Shown piece after piece: positions 1 through 12,936 of a DNA stretch of 64,000 nt. The stretch lies in NCBI GenBank assembly GCA_026724425.1, contig JAIUCV010000118.1:620001-684000 (forward strand), read 5' to 3'. The stretch is from Erythrophleum ivorense. Lineage: Eukaryota; Streptophyta; Magnoliopsida; Fabales; Fabaceae. The first letter of the stretch is position 1, and every line of letters begins with the position of its first letter. A model generated the notes under the pieces. That model ran no database searches and had not been told where the DNA came from. It was given only the letters and a program-made list of their open reading frames with translations. The position numbers and the translations under genes were made by a program.

Positions 1-258
1 CCCTATTCAGAGAAATCATTGACTAATTATACTCATTTATACAACCAATATCTTCTTAACCGTGAGTGTACCAAAGCTGAAATTGATATTACTATCTTGA
101 AAGCCAAACTAAGCATGAAATAGCTTTAAATTGCTAAATTACAACAAGAAGTAGATGATCTACAAGCTTAAATTGTTGCCAAGGAAAACCAAATAAAGAA
201 TCTTAAATAGTAAGAGATCAAGTTAAGATTTATAGGTAGACCAATCAAGGACGAGTCT
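1..258 (+). pseudogene. Decayed fragment of a coiled-coil protein
   Basis: Reading frame 1 from the first base gives a hydrophilic, heptad-like sequence rich in Lys, Glu, Gln and Leu (for example IAKLQQEVDDLQA followed by IVAKENQIKNLK). It is interrupted by TAG or TAA at 121, 127, 169, 208 and 211 and ends at TAA 259. Each internal stop lies where a CAA or CAG glutamine codon would suit the helix, which fits C-to-T decay of a once-open frame. The start lies outside the window. No domain is recognisable; it could be the tail of a retroelement gag-like or plant-mobile-domain protein, or of a host gene fragment carried by a transposon. Seen: frame and stops. Inferred: coiled coil and pseudogene status. 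Confidence 0.45.
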
Positions 259-1560
259 TAAAAGCTATAGAAGTTAAGACTTGATTAATGAAAGAAGTAA
301 GCCTTTACAATTTTAAGACTAAGATTATTATACTAACTTAAGTATTGTTTTCTATTACTCTCTTAGACTAACTATCTCTTGGCAGAACAACTCTTGAGTA
401 GGGACCTTTAGGAGATGATGATGATCAAGACCTAGCCATTACTAAGGATGTTTTTTTGGTCAACTTAGCTTAATAGATAAACTTAAGGATGTTCACTAGC
501 TCGATTGGCTAGTGTTATTAGGCCAAATCAAGACTAGGCGAGTTAGTGAAAAAAATATTGGACAAGACTAGGGCAAGCGTCAAGCTAGCGTGGCCCAGCC
601 TAGTCATTGATATAATATTAACAAAATAGGGACTTAAATAAAAAGAAGCATTTTTTGGGGCCATTTTGTAATTTTAGTAAAAAAAATTTTAACACATTAT
701 AAATTAGGAATAGGCAAGGGGTCAAAACCTTTATCAGGTCCTTGTAAGTATGATTGTCATATCCAAATAAAAGAAAATAAGATAGAAAATGTGTATTTTT
801 TAAGTTAAAAGAAAAAATAAAAATAAAAATAACAATTGACATAGTAAAAGTATGTTTTTAGGGAAAATAAACAGGCCAAACCACCTTCACTTTTGCACAT
901 GTTCGTCTTGGAAAGTTACATAAAATAAAAAAAAATCCCTTCAATTAAACCATTAGACTTTGAGTTATTTCTTTTTAAAATTTCATCCATTACGCATGCA
1001 TTTTTTTTCTTGTTTTATCCTTTGGATCCATGTTTTATCATTTTCACTATGTAAATATAACAAGAGTATATCAAAATGAGTGGTCATATCTCTAAAATGG
1101 TCAAGTATTTACAAAGATATGATCATCCAAAGTTTTGAAGTCTTTATCCAAAAATAAATAAAGTAAAATAAAAATTTAGAGCTGGCCCAACCCAATTTAA
1201 GATAAGGCCAGGCTAGGTTGTGGGCCAAACATTTTTTTCCTAGTTTAAATAGGGCTAGGCACTAAACTGAGGTGAAACTTGGCCCAGCCCAGCTCGTCAC
1301 ATGTGCATTACCAAATAAACTGAATGTTGACTTCATATCTCTACCTTTATCATCAAGCTAGTTGGTGCTCTTATTAAATCTGTTGGTATTTCATTCTGTT
1401 GAGAGGAATTAATGATTGATTGCTCTATAGTTGTTGTTGCTATAAGAGCTAAGTAGATGTTAGCTAAAGGTTTAGCCATTATTTTTCTTATCCTTTCTTA
1501 TTACTAGTTATAGAGTCAACTTATGGCTCTAACAATGATTATTTCATCAATGAATTTTAG
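259..1560. other. Non-coding AT-rich stretch with GGCCCAG-type patches
   Basis: No convincing coding frame. Short GC-rich patches containing TGGCCCAGCC lie near 580-600 and 1180-1300 (also GGCCCAACCC and GGGCTAGGC). Such GGGCC-type subterminal patches are common in plant hAT-type non-autonomous elements, so 540-1310 might be one. I could not find clean terminal repeats or a target duplication. Confidence 0.3.
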
Positions 1561-1572
1561 CATTTTGTTTAC

Positions 1573-1860
1573 CATCTTTGATGTTTTGGCTTTCAAATAT
1601 GGATGGATAGTACTTCTTTAGATAATTGTTATTTATGCATTTAGTTTCTTTCACCCCTTTCACATCAACTAAATGATAGCCACCACCTCGGAGACTTGAC
1701 TAAGCACAAATGGCCCTTCCCAATTAGGTGTGATTTGCCCAATTCTTTATCTTTTAGCATAACTGGCAATCAAGTCCTCTAAACCAAATCTCCTACCTTA
1801 AACTATTAAGGTTTTCACTTTCTTGTTGCATGTCACATGACTTAGTTTTTGTGTAAACTG
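1573..1860 (-). pseudogene. C-terminal end of a gypsy-type integrase, decayed
   Basis: On the minus strand the frame around 1708-1727 encodes PNWEGPF, and after a frameshift a GGxYHLVD-like segment follows and then YLKKYYPS near 1604-1620. In plant Ty3/gypsy polyproteins the order 'P-N-W-E-G-P-F, G-G-x-Y-x-L, L-K-K-Y-Y' marks the end of integrase, beyond the catalytic core. Stops and at least one frameshift show it is dead. It is not linked to the gypsy element that begins at 2683, which has the opposite orientation. No upstream catalytic core is visible. Family knowledge supports a Tat/Athila-type or related origin; the exact lineage is not resolved. Confidence 0.55.
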
Positions 1861-2117
1861 ATATGTTCTAATACAGTCAGCTAATCTTTATTCATTGTTC
1901 TAGCTCTATGTTTATAATTCCTTTAAACTAGAGATTTAATTGAAAATATTTTATATTTGTTGGTTAGTACTTGAATTCTCAAGTTAATTGGTGGATTTTG
2001 TTGTTCAATTATGCCTTTAGTTCATCTTTGTAATTAAGAATGACTAAGACATAGTTTGGTTTGTATTTGAGTTTCACCTGCATATTTAATTAGTTTAATT
2101 TGTATTTTCATGTGTAT
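1861..2117. other. AT-rich spacer, nothing recognised
   Basis: No coding frame, repeat or RNA gene was recognised. The last five bases before the LTR that begins at 2118 are TGTAT; they do not match the bases after its far end at 39978. Confidence 0.5.
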
Positions 2118-4799
2118 TGTGACATCCTCCTAAAAAAAATTTAATTAGGAAAAATTCAAATAAATTATAGGGATTATTAAATTAATAAAATTAGGCTATA
2201 ATATAGGAATTTTGGGAATTATGAATTTTGTGAAAATGCAACCAAATTTTTTTGGAACTATTAGGAATTTAATTAGAATTTTTAAGGAATTTTAAGAATT
2301 ATTTAGAATTAAAATTAATTTATTAATGAGAAATAAATTCGTAGAGAGTAAAATTTTAAAAAATCGCTAGCCATTAGAGCTTTAAAATTATAAAAACAAA
2401 TTATATGAGAAATAAAAATATTTAAATGAAATTTATGAGTCAAAATACAATTATTAAAAGTTTAATGTTCAAAATGTAATTTCAATCAAGAACAAAATAC
2501 AATTTTAGCTAATGTCAAATTATAATTTTCTCTTAGACTAAAACTTCATTTCCTCCAAGAGAAAGTGGTAGAGTTTTTACAAATAAATAAGCTGGAGACT
2601 TTGGAATACATCATTCAATGATTGGTGACCATTTTTATACCTTGTGCCAAATCAATAGGATCCAATTATATCTGATGTTAACTTTTAAGAAAATAAAGAG
2701 CCTAGATATTAATATGGACAAGATTATTCTTAAAAAGAATACAAAATGAGTTCAGATGGAAAGGTAAAAAAGAAAGGACATAAATGAAAATTTTAAAATT
2801 ATTTTAAACTATCTTCCTTTCTCCTTATCAGGTCATGCCAACCATTTCTCCTTTTTAGAATCGACATAACTAGCCTTGAACCAATAGCAAAGATGTAACA
2901 CCTGGTTTTGGTAAAATTGACAAAAACGAGCCAGGTATAAAAGAGAGTCCTCTAAAATAAGTTAGTTAAGACCAAATAAAATTAAAATAAAATTTTAAAC
3001 ATTAGAAAACAAGGAATCAAGGCTTAGGGTGCCTAAAAATCGAAGCCAGAATGGCTAAAGAAAATCTTGACAAAATACAGTGGCATTTTTGTAATTTTGG
3101 GCAACTTTTAGGAAACTCAAAAGAAAAATTTGTAAATAAAAAAATTGAGTCTTTTGAGATTCTCAAAGGCTCTAAAAACTATAGGAACCCCTAGAACAGT
3201 CAAACCCCCTCCGGTTTACGTTTTAGAATATCGGTGAAATTAAACTTTGGCTCTTTTGTTCGAGAAGGTTTTAAAATCGATTTGAGTGATTCCAAAGGTT
3301 ATTTATAGGTTAGAGAACCTAAATTTTATGATGGAAATATGGTTTTTGAAAAAGAGTTGAAATGAGCCTAAAACAAGAAAGCCAAGAATGAGGGACAAAA
3401 TTGGTATTTTAAAAAGCTTCTTAAGAATCCCTAGCTATATATAGGTGGCGCCCCACTTCTCCCTCACATTTGGCCAACCTAAATTTTTTCCAAAACTAAG
3501 AAGAAGCTTTGCAAAGAGTGGCGCACAAGAGGGAGCTTCAAGGGAGGAGAAAAATCTAGGAAAAGGTATGGAAAATTAATGAATTTCTTGCTCCTTCCTT
3601 CATTGAACTTGTCCTCTTTCTTCTCTTCTTTCTTTCCACGGTTTTGGTGCATGATTTGGATCTATTTTGAGCCATGTTCAGAAGGGAGAAGTTCAAAATT
3701 TTAAGGAGGAGTGAAAGCAAGGGAGAAAGCTCTTGAAAAGGCTAAGGAATCAAGGTAATTCCATGGCTTTCCTTGCTTCTTCTTTCTTGCTCTTCCATAG
3801 CTAGTTTCGACCTTATATAGAACAAGCAAGAGGGGGGAAAATCTCACCTAAACCAAGCATGAAACCTAAGTTTTTAAGGGTGAGAAACAAGTAGATGCAA
3901 AGAAATTATAAAAAGAACCATTAGTTTTCAAGTTTCCAAAACCTAGGGTTTTCTTTGCACTTTAGTATGTATCAAGCTTTCTAATGATATTTCTAATTGT
4001 CTACGAGTATATATGGGTCCTTGAGATGCCTAGAAAGCCTCAAATATGCCACTTCCTTCAAGGAAACAAAGCTAACTCCATGGGTCCCTAAATGAGCCTA
4101 TGTCTCGGCCTAGACAAGAAGAGGTACCTAGGGAGAGTTTTAAATTTTTCTAAGGATAAAAAGGGACTAAATATGATAAAAGAACATCAAAGGAAGGCTT
4201 GGAAAAAATTTAAAAGCCTTGGTTTGGGTGATGGAAGTGTAAGCTCCATAATAAGACCTAAAGAAACAACTTGTATCTAGGCTCTTGGGAGGGAGTTTGT
4301 GATGACTCCAAGAGGCTTAAATGGAGTTAAGAGACCTAGATGGAAAGATAGAATAGAGCCAAGACCTTCAATTCTAACACTTGCTTCATTAAGTCTCATA
4401 TGGAACTATTATGTAACCATAGCACGAAGTGAGCTTCAATAGAGAGTGTGTGATGCTAGAGCTTGCTTCCATGATGTAATTGTGTCCTATCTGATGTATT
4501 TATGCTAAGGAAATCAAGCTTTACCTAGTTGCAAGTGTGTGGCCAAAAAGGGGAAGGAATAGCTAGAGAAAAAGTGTGTGAATCTTGCTTCAAGGTAGCT
4601 CTTTAACCTTTCTCACATGTGTAGCTTGGTTGTTTTCTTGTCATTAGGTGCTTGTGTGTATGTTTAAGCCATAAGAAATATTTCTAACCTATGCCTACAT
4701 GCTATGGTACCATTATATTTCTTGAAATGTGTTTATGAATGCTTTATGGCTTGCATGGGTTTGGTTGTGCCAAAAATTTCTTTGTAAGGGTGAGAATGA

Positions 4800-4925
4800 G
4801 CCAAAAGTCCCTAAAAATAGGTGAGACAAAGTCAAAAGTCTCAAGAAAAATGAGGCTTAGTCAAAAGTTCCTTGAAAATAGGTGAGGTAAATCCAAAAGT
4901 CTCAAAAAAGATGAGTGAGACTAGA
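4800..4925 (+). repeat. About 30-bp tandem array in LTR e1
   Basis: CAAAAGT recurs at 4802, 4833, 4862 and 4894, each followed by a short A-rich stretch and GAG or GTGAG. Four units with a period near 30 bp. The same array occurs in several other LTRs of the window. Confidence 0.7.
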
Positions 4926-5079
4926 CCAATGCCCTTGAGAGCTTATACTTGTTATGTATGAGTTATATGATAAGGAAAATGTCTTGAACATGTTCACCAA
5001 TTGCTTGAATATCATGCATGCATTCTTTGACTTATTTATGCATTCATTATGTATGTTTAAAAGGGTTATGAGTTATTGG

Positions 5080-5092
5080 GATTCTTTGAATC
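5080..5092 (+). other. Conserved LTR hairpin (copy in e1)
   Basis: GATTC and GAATC pair around a TTT loop, inside TTGGGATTCTTTGAATCTCAC. Equivalent hairpins with other stem sequences lie at the same place in other LTRs of the window. Confidence 0.5.
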
Positions 5093-5457
5093 TCACTCTT
5101 CCCCCACATATGTCTAACTATGTTTAAGTGAGCCAAGTAGACAAGGAGATGGAGGCCAACAAGTATGAGAAGCAAGATTATGACAACAAAATAGAGAAAT
5201 AGTTTATTTGATTGTATTTTGATGTCAAACTATGTACTAATGAGATGTATCTGTAATGTAAACCCTTGAGCATGTTTTAATATATGTACAAATAGTGTAT
5301 ATATCAATATGGAAGCTAGATGAATGAGAATGTGAGATTTTGCCACTCCTTTGTCATTATGTAACTTGATGTTCTTGTATATATATGGATGTGGCAAGGT
5401 GGGATTGAGCTCCATAGTGATTTGGATCATTTGGCATGCTTTTATGTATGGTATTTA

Positions 5458-7113
5458 TGTTGGGAATTCTGGGACATGCAGCAAAAAATTAAAACCCGAA
5501 TCCCTTCCCATGGATCCATCAATGTTGTTTAAATCAAGTAGATTTAAAAATATTTACCTTTGTTACGCAATATTTCTTTCTCTGTCAAATCTCAAGAACT
5601 GATTTTCAAATTTGCTCCCTCTACCAGTATCCACACGAACAATTGCTCAATTCGAACGGCGTGCTAGCGCCTCTAACCAACGCTCGTACACGTTCTTGGT
5701 AGAGAAGACACTCTTCTCTTTCTCTCTCTAGGCAGCCGTACAGTGTCAGTACACTTTCTCTCTCTAAATTTTTTCTTCCTTTTTATTATTTTAGGAAACC
5801 CTAACCTTTTCTTTTTTATTATAAAGGTATCTCATTAGGTTTTAAATATATTTGATTAATTTAAAATATATTATTTTAAATCAAATCAAATCATAATTAA
5901 ATATATTAATTTAAATTTAAGTTTATCTAATAGATTAAATTTAACTAATTATTTAATCTAAATCTAGAACTAAATTTAAATTTAATTTATCTCATAAATT
6001 AAATTTAAATTATTATATTAGTTTAAATTTAAATCTATCATATAGACTTGAATTTAAAACTAATTCATTTAAATTAATTAAAGGAGATATATATTTCGAA
6101 CATATAAATATATATATGTTTCAAATTTTATAAATTATATATATATCAAATATATATATTTATTTATAAAATTCTTCCATCCTAGATGGAATGTGACATT
6201 CATTGAATCTAGATACAATTTCAGATTCAATGAATTTAGACATTCTAACTCGAGTTGACTCGTTCTTATGTGCGACTCTGTAGGCCCATATGACTTGGAA
6301 GAGGACTAATGACATTATTTAACCCACAAGTCATAAGCGGCCTCTAGCAAGACATTGTGACTACCCAAATAATATAAGGATCGGTAATCCGATGCAACCT
6401 GTCATATAACCCTATCACATCTCTTTTATCACATGATATCTAGATTAAGTATGAGGTATGGAAACGTCATCTTTATATTACTTAATCATTGCTTTCTTGA
6501 TCTACGTGTGACTGACAGTACAAATGAAAATCTTTCCATTCGAGTACGACCATGTATTTCTCAGTTTCACTCATCGAGGGGCCCAGAGATATCTCTCTAT
6601 TAATCAGAGAGACAAATCCCATCTTGACCACTTATCTTTTTCTACATGAATTTCACTATGCTCGATCATAGCCTTTATGGTCACCCGGTTAAAGATGACT
6701 TTTGACTATGCAAAAAAATAGTGTTCTTCATGTTAGAAACTATGGTGATATCAAGTTTAAGGGCTCGATGACACAGTTATACATAAGATACACTTATGAC
6801 TTAATCCATATATCTATCTCATGACGGGTCAATCTAGCATCTTGTTCCCTAACAAGTGTCTATGATTTTGATTCGTATCTTTATACATGATTAATATATA
6901 ATCATCAATCAAAATCATACTAATCTTAGTTTATCATCATTCCCACAATGATGATCGACTAGAGATATTTAGGATAATCAATATGATTTATCCAAGGATA
7001 TTATTATATAGAACATGTAAAAAATATAATAATGTAATAAAAGAAAATTTTTGTTTCTTAATAAAGTATAATATTTGCAATATAATAATTGGCTTAGGGC
7101 ACAATCTCTAACA
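5458..7113 (-). mobile_element. Ty1/copia-like solo LTR nested in e1
   Basis: On the plus strand it runs from TGTTGGGAATTC to CTCTAACA, with perfect ATTTA duplications at 5453-5457 and 7114-7118. The reverse complement of the family copy at 10390 shows the uninterrupted target (GTTTATGCTTTTAAAC). I read it on the minus strand because the order TGTTAGAGATT...AATTCCCAACA is what plant copia LTRs usually show; this is family knowledge, not proof. Length is 1.66 kb; no coding sequence and no primer-binding site. Internal AT-rich alternations of AAATTTAA and TATATA occur at 5840-6160. Confidence 0.8.
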
Positions 7114-9461
7114 ATTTATGCTTTTAAACTTGCCCAAGTGGTTGTGAAAAGCAAAAAGGACCAATTCGTGTCTTGAGATGCCATTTTGAACTTCAATTTT
7201 GATCAAATGATGTGCTGAACCAAAGTATGACCAAATGAATAAGTTTTTTCATGAAATTTAGCCAGCAAGTATGCCTTATCTATAGCTTTTCACAGAGCAA
7301 AAGATCACTCAATTTGGAGCTCTAGAGAATTTATTATAATTTTTCAAACTTGGCTAAATTATGCAGAAATAGTATGGTTACTGTTCATTTGGTCAGTTTG
7401 GTTCTCTATGTCACATATAAGCCAAATGAAGTCCAATAATTATAAAATTTTATAGGTATAAACTAGACATCATAAGATTTCCATAACCACTGAGATCACC
7501 TTCTTTGGAGTTCTATAGAGGGAGATATGAATTTTTGAAGTTGCATGATAGTCCTAATAATGTAGCCTGACCTGTGTTACTATTCCATCGATTTTCGGTG
7601 GCTTAAGGCTACGGCATTGGTCTATACTTATTTTTAGTCAAAAGTAGACATCCACAAATTTCTATAATGGTATAGTTTACTTGATTTGAATTTTCTAGAA
7701 TTAGTTATAAATTTTCAATGTTTGTATTAGAAAATTGAATTCTGAATCCGAAAGCAAACCATGGAATTTGTGTGATGTAACTTCAAACCCGAAGTGAATG
7801 AGATCAAATGTGATGAGTATAGCTTGTATGGATGTGCTATGACTATAAAATGATGTGGATGAGTTCACATGGTCCATGAAGCGTAAGATGAGGAAATGAA
7901 ACCTTACGTAACACAAAAAATATGCATTTAAATATTCAATATTTTCTTTATGTAAGGTATGTTCTTCCTTAAAATGGTGCTCCATCATACATGCTATGGA
8001 TGAGATAGCTTATGATACTAATATATAAGGGCAAAGAGACTAAGGTATTACAAAAGAGACGTGAGAAAGATGAAGAAAAAAAGGGAGAAAAGAGCTAAAT
8101 AGGTAAGAAAACTTGTATAATTTCATGATTTACTAGTTAGAAACTCTCTTCTCCTCTTTAAGCTTTTTCTAATGGTGGTCTTAGTTTCTTGAAAGGGTAA
8201 TCTTAATGGCTGACCTCTTAACAATAAGAGAAGATTCGAAGCAACCAATTGTAGCATAAGAATCACCATTCAACAAGCTTTTAAATAAGGTATGATATGG
8301 GCTAAGATTTTGCTATTTCATGAGTCATCTTATTCCTCTATGTGTTGACCTAGAGAGAGAGGGAGAGGATCAAGCTTTTGTTTGATAAAAACTTGATAGA
8401 AACAAGGGTTTAGGAGGGAGGAGAGTAAGATTATGCAAAGAAAACAACCTTAAAAGCCAAAAAGAGTAAGTTAGGGCATCTAGGGTTTCAAATGAGCTAT
8501 GGAAGATGTAAAACTCTAGGAATATGTTTGAACCTTTTTAAAGCCATATTTGAACTAGAAATGAGTCATAGATATTCCATATCCTCCAAATTACCCATGA
8601 GAATGGCAAAAGTCCCATGGAGGCCAATGGTGTGCATGTCTCGGTCACGAAGGGGAAGGAGCACCTAGGGAAATATTTCATGAATTTTAAGGTTATGGAT
8701 GGTGTATATATGAGCTATGAATACTAATGGAATTATGAGAATGAATTTAGGAGCCCCATTTTGAGAAGTAAAAGTTTAGGATTCAAAAGGGCCTAAGTGA
8801 TTAACTTGATGTTAGATATGTTAAAGCTTGCATTTAATGGCCCTAATAAGTTTATTGGAGTTATGTATCTATGCAAAGTGAAATTTTGAAGCCTAGAGGT
8901 TGAATTATAAGAGTTCTCTCTTAAGGCACTTAAAATAACTTAAATTCACATTTTGAGATGAGATGAGTTAGAATGAATTCTAATGAGTTGATTTGCATTT
9001 AAATTGATGTAACTAGGTCAAGCTAGTGCAATTCTACCATTGTGTGCGTGCCAACGCAAGAAGGCCTAAGAAAAAGGGAAAGAATCAAGTGGTAAGTGGT
9101 GGATCAAAGCTCATAGCTTTATAAGATAGCTCACTCTTCCCTTTCTTGCATGCAATTGGGTGTCTATGAGTTGAGATGATTATATGTATTGGTTATTTAA
9201 TGATTGCATAAGTTATAAGTTGAATTGGCATCTTAGCATGACATTTATGCATAAGTAAGTTACACTTCAGCTTATAGCTTTAGGTGGTAAGGAATTGAGC
9301 ATAGAAGTTCTTTCTTAACCCAGAGTTAAGCCTAGTTGAGCCTAGCTAGTATGTTTCCATGTCATGGCTAGATGAGTATAAGAGTTTGATGCCAATTTCA
9401 TGTTTGAATTATTTTTATGCATTAAACTTACATGCTTGCATTTTCTCATAATCATCCCTTG

Positions 9462-12400
9462 TGTAATACCTTAACCTCTTAGCTATTTTACCATGGTCTC
9501 ATTATCCATCTCAATGCATTTCATATGGATTGGAGCATAATCATATAAAGAAGCCAACATTTCCTATGGAAAAGGCATTAAATTAATGGAATTAATTGTG
9601 TTACGTAAGATCCCAATTCCTCATTTTTTGCTCTATGAACCATATAAACTCATCAACATCAATTTCTAGTAATAACACATCCATACAAGTCATACACAAC
9701 ATAATTGACCTCATTTTATTTCAGGTTTGAAGCTACATCACACAAAGTTCATGGTTTGCTCTCGAGTTCCAATTTCAATTTTCTGATACAAATGTTAGAA
9801 ATTCATAACTAATTCTAAAAAAATTAAAATCAAGCAAACCATACTATTTTGGAAATCTATGGATGTTTACATTTGACTAAAAATAATTCCAGACCAATGT
9901 AGTAGGTTTAAGCTACTAAAAATCAATGGAACAATAATATAGGTTAGGCTGCATTATTGGTACTATTATGTAATTTCAAAAATTCATATCTCTCTTTATA
10001 GAATACCAAATAAGGTGATCTTAGTGGCTGTAAAAAGCTTATGGGGTCTAGTTTATGTTTGTAAAATTTTATGAGCATTGGACTTCATTTGACCCATGTG
10101 TGATACAAAGAAACAAACTATCCAAATGAACAATAACCATACTATTTTTGCATAATTTGGCCAACTTTAAAAAATTACAATAAATTCTTTAGAGATCCAA
10201 ATTGAATGCTCTTTGGCTTTGTGCTCTTGATGAGACCTACTTTCTGGCCAATTTTCATGAAAAAACTCATTCATTTGGTCATACTTTGGTTCAGTTATCT
10301 ATTTGGTCAATTTTGAAGTCTCAAATGGTATCTCAATGCACCAAATGGCCCTTTTTGCTTTCCATAACCACTTGGGCAAGTTTAAAAGCATAAACACCAT
10401 ACATAAAAGCTTGCAAAATGATTCAAATCATTATGAAGCTCAATCTCACCTTGCCACATCCATATATACACAAGAACATCAAGTCACATAATCATAAAGG
10501 AGTGGCAAAATCTCACATTCTCATTCATCTATCTTCTACATGGATACATATACTAGTTGTACATATATTAGAATATACTCAAGGGTCTACATCATAGATA
10601 CATCTCATGGTTACATAGTTTGACATCAAAATACAAACAACAAGCTCATTTCTCTATCCATTTGTCAAGATCTTGCTTCTCATGCTTGTTGGCTTTCATT
10701 TCCTTGTCTACTTGGCTCACCTAGACGTGGTTAGACACGTAGAGGGGAAAAGTGAGATTCAAAGAATTCCAATAGCTTTTAACCCTTTCAAACATACATA
10801 ATGGATGCTAAAACATGACAAAGAGTGCAAGCATGATATTCAAGCAACTATTGAACATGTATAAGGCATTTTTCTTGTCACATAAACTCATACATAACAA
10901 ATATAAGCTCTCAAGGGCATTGGTCTAGCCTCACCCATCTTTTTTTGGGACTTTTGGATTTGTCTCACCCACTTTCAAAGGACTTTTGACTAAGCCTCAC
11001 TTTTTTTGAGACTTTTGGCTTTGTCTCATCCATTTATAAGAACTTTTGGCTCATTCTCACCCTTGGTAAGAGACTTTTGGCACAACCAAACTCATGCAAG
11101 CTATTATGCAATCATAATCACATTTTAAGAAACATAATGGTACAATAACATATAAGCATAGGCGAGAAACACTTCTCATGGCTCAAACACACGTATAAGA
11201 ATTCAAGGACCAACAAACATCCAAGCCATGTATGAGAGAAAGGCTAAAGAGCTACCTTGAAGAAAGAACACAACACTTTCTCTTGAAATTCTTCTTCCCC
11301 TTTTTTGGCCAAGTCTTGCAATTAGGTGACCCTTGATTCTCTTGGCCTAGACACATTAAAAAAGACATAAATCACTCATACAAATAAGTCTTAGCATCAT
11401 ACACACTCTATATGAAGCTACTTTATTCTATGGTTCCATTATGCTTCCATACAAGACCTTATGAAGCAATGAGGAGAATTCATGGTTTTGGCTCCCATTT
11501 CTCATTCAGTCTAGGTCTCTTAACTCCCTTTAGACTCCTTAGAGTCATCACACATTCATTTTAAGGAGCTTAATTATAAGTTGCTTTATAATATCACATT
11601 ATGGAGCCTACACCTCCATCTCACATTTCATGACTTCTAAATTTTTTTCAAGACTTCCACTAATGTTCTTCTATCATATTTATTCTCATTCTAGGTTTAG
11701 AATAAATTTAAACACTCCCTAAGTGCATAAAGTGGGTTAGGTCGAGACTATGGAAGCTTGGAGCATTCATGGAGTTTGCTTCATTTCATTTAGGGAAATG
11801 GCATATGTGAAGCTTCCTAGGTGTCTTGAGAATTCATTCATACTCTTAGACAACTTAAATTATCATTAGGAAGCGTCATATTTGCTAAGGTGCAACCAAA
11901 TCTCTAAATTCTATAACTTGCATTCTAAAGATTCCTTTTCAATCCTAGTTGTATATTCTTAATCCTCACACTCTATAACCCTTGGTTCCATCAAGAATAC
12001 ATAAAGAAAAACTCTTCTCCTCACTTTCTCTCTCTTGACCAAAGCTTAAATGGCTTAAAAACACAAGATTTTATAAATTTTTCAAGTAAAGTTTACCTTA
12101 AAACAGAGCTCTTTTCGCATAGATTATTTTTCACTAATTGGTTTCTTAAAAAGATTTCCTTTTTGACTTGGGTCAGACCTAAATCTTTAAGTTTTCAAGA
12201 AAAGAAAACAACGATTATAGAGCTCTTAGAGAGAGGAACAACTTTCCTAACTGGCGCGAGATGAAACAGGGTCGTTTACTTACCTAAAAGAAAGCTTAAA
12301 CTTCTTCTCTCTAAAAATATAAAAATGGAAGCTTGGAGAAGATGATGAGGTGTAATCTTACTTAAGAAGCCTCTTTTACAATTTTTTTAAAATAACCATT

Positions 12401-12936
12401 TTGAGCCTACACACATGTTTGCTCTATTTAGGCTCATTGTAACTCCTTTTTTAGAACCGTCTTTTTCATCATAAAATTTAGGTCCTCTAATTCATAAAAA
12501 GCTTTTGGTTTCATCCAAATTAGATTAAAAACCTCTCCGAACAAACCGATCAAGTTCAAGTCAACCGATACTTTAACGTAAATCGGAGGGGTTTAAACCA
12601 TTTTAGGAGTTCTTATAGTTTTTAAGGTTTCTGAAAACCTTGGGAAACTCATTTTTTTCATTTAAAAATTCTTTCTTTGAGTTTTCTAAAAAGTGCCCAA
12701 AATTATGAAAATGTTATTATATTTTTGTTAAATTTTGTCTGATTATTTTGGCTCCATTTTTAGGGCACCTCTGACCTTAGATCCTCATTATTTAAGATCT
12801 AAATTATTACTCTAATTTTATTGAACCTTAAATCATTATATCTGGGAGATTTCCTTTTATATTCGGTGTATTTTATAAGTTTACAGAGAAACTGGACATT
12901 ACGTTTCTCACGTTTACGGAGGAATTGGATGTTACA
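9462..12936 (-). mobile_element. Solo LTR e2 (alpha family)
   Basis: It begins TGTAATACC and ends GGATGTTACA on the plus strand, with perfect CCTTG duplications (9457-9461 and 12937-12941). It is the reverse complement of the e1 family and about the same length (3.48 kb against 3.50 kb). The 30-bp array is at 10925-11080 and the hairpin near 10756-10769. Long open frames inside it (for example 10202-10393) are not conserved in e1 and are chance frames. Confidence 0.87.
10925..11080 (-). repeat. About 30-bp tandem array in LTR e2
   Basis: On the plus strand ACTTTTGG recurs roughly every 30 bp, separated by CTCACCC or CTCATCC boxes. This is the reverse-complement form of the array in e1. Confidence 0.7.

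Larger units (their letters stand above)
2894..8052 (+). mobile_element. Solo LTR e1 (alpha family), carrying a nested solo LTR
   Basis: It begins TGTAACACC and ends GGTATTACA, with AAAGA on both sides (2889-2893 and 8053-8057). The flanks join to a sequence that is continuous in the 3-prime LTR of element G near 26180. After removing the copia-like solo LTR at 5458-7113 its length is about 3.5 kb. The copy at 9462-12936 is the same family in opposite orientation; for example 5240-5450 is matched by the reverse complement of 10390-10640. Internal features are the 30-bp tandem array (4800-4925) and a hairpin (5080-5092). No internal genes or primer-binding site are present, so it is a solo LTR left by LTR-LTR recombination. 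Confidence 0.85.

Noticed and set aside
540..1310. Non-autonomous hAT-like element with GGCCCAG patches
   Set aside because: No inverted terminal repeats or 8-bp duplication could be found; kept only as a comment on the region.
8053..9461. A separate gene or element right of e1
   Set aside because: The stretch matches 26190-26980 and 29990-30150 in order and is the continuation of the LTR of element G.
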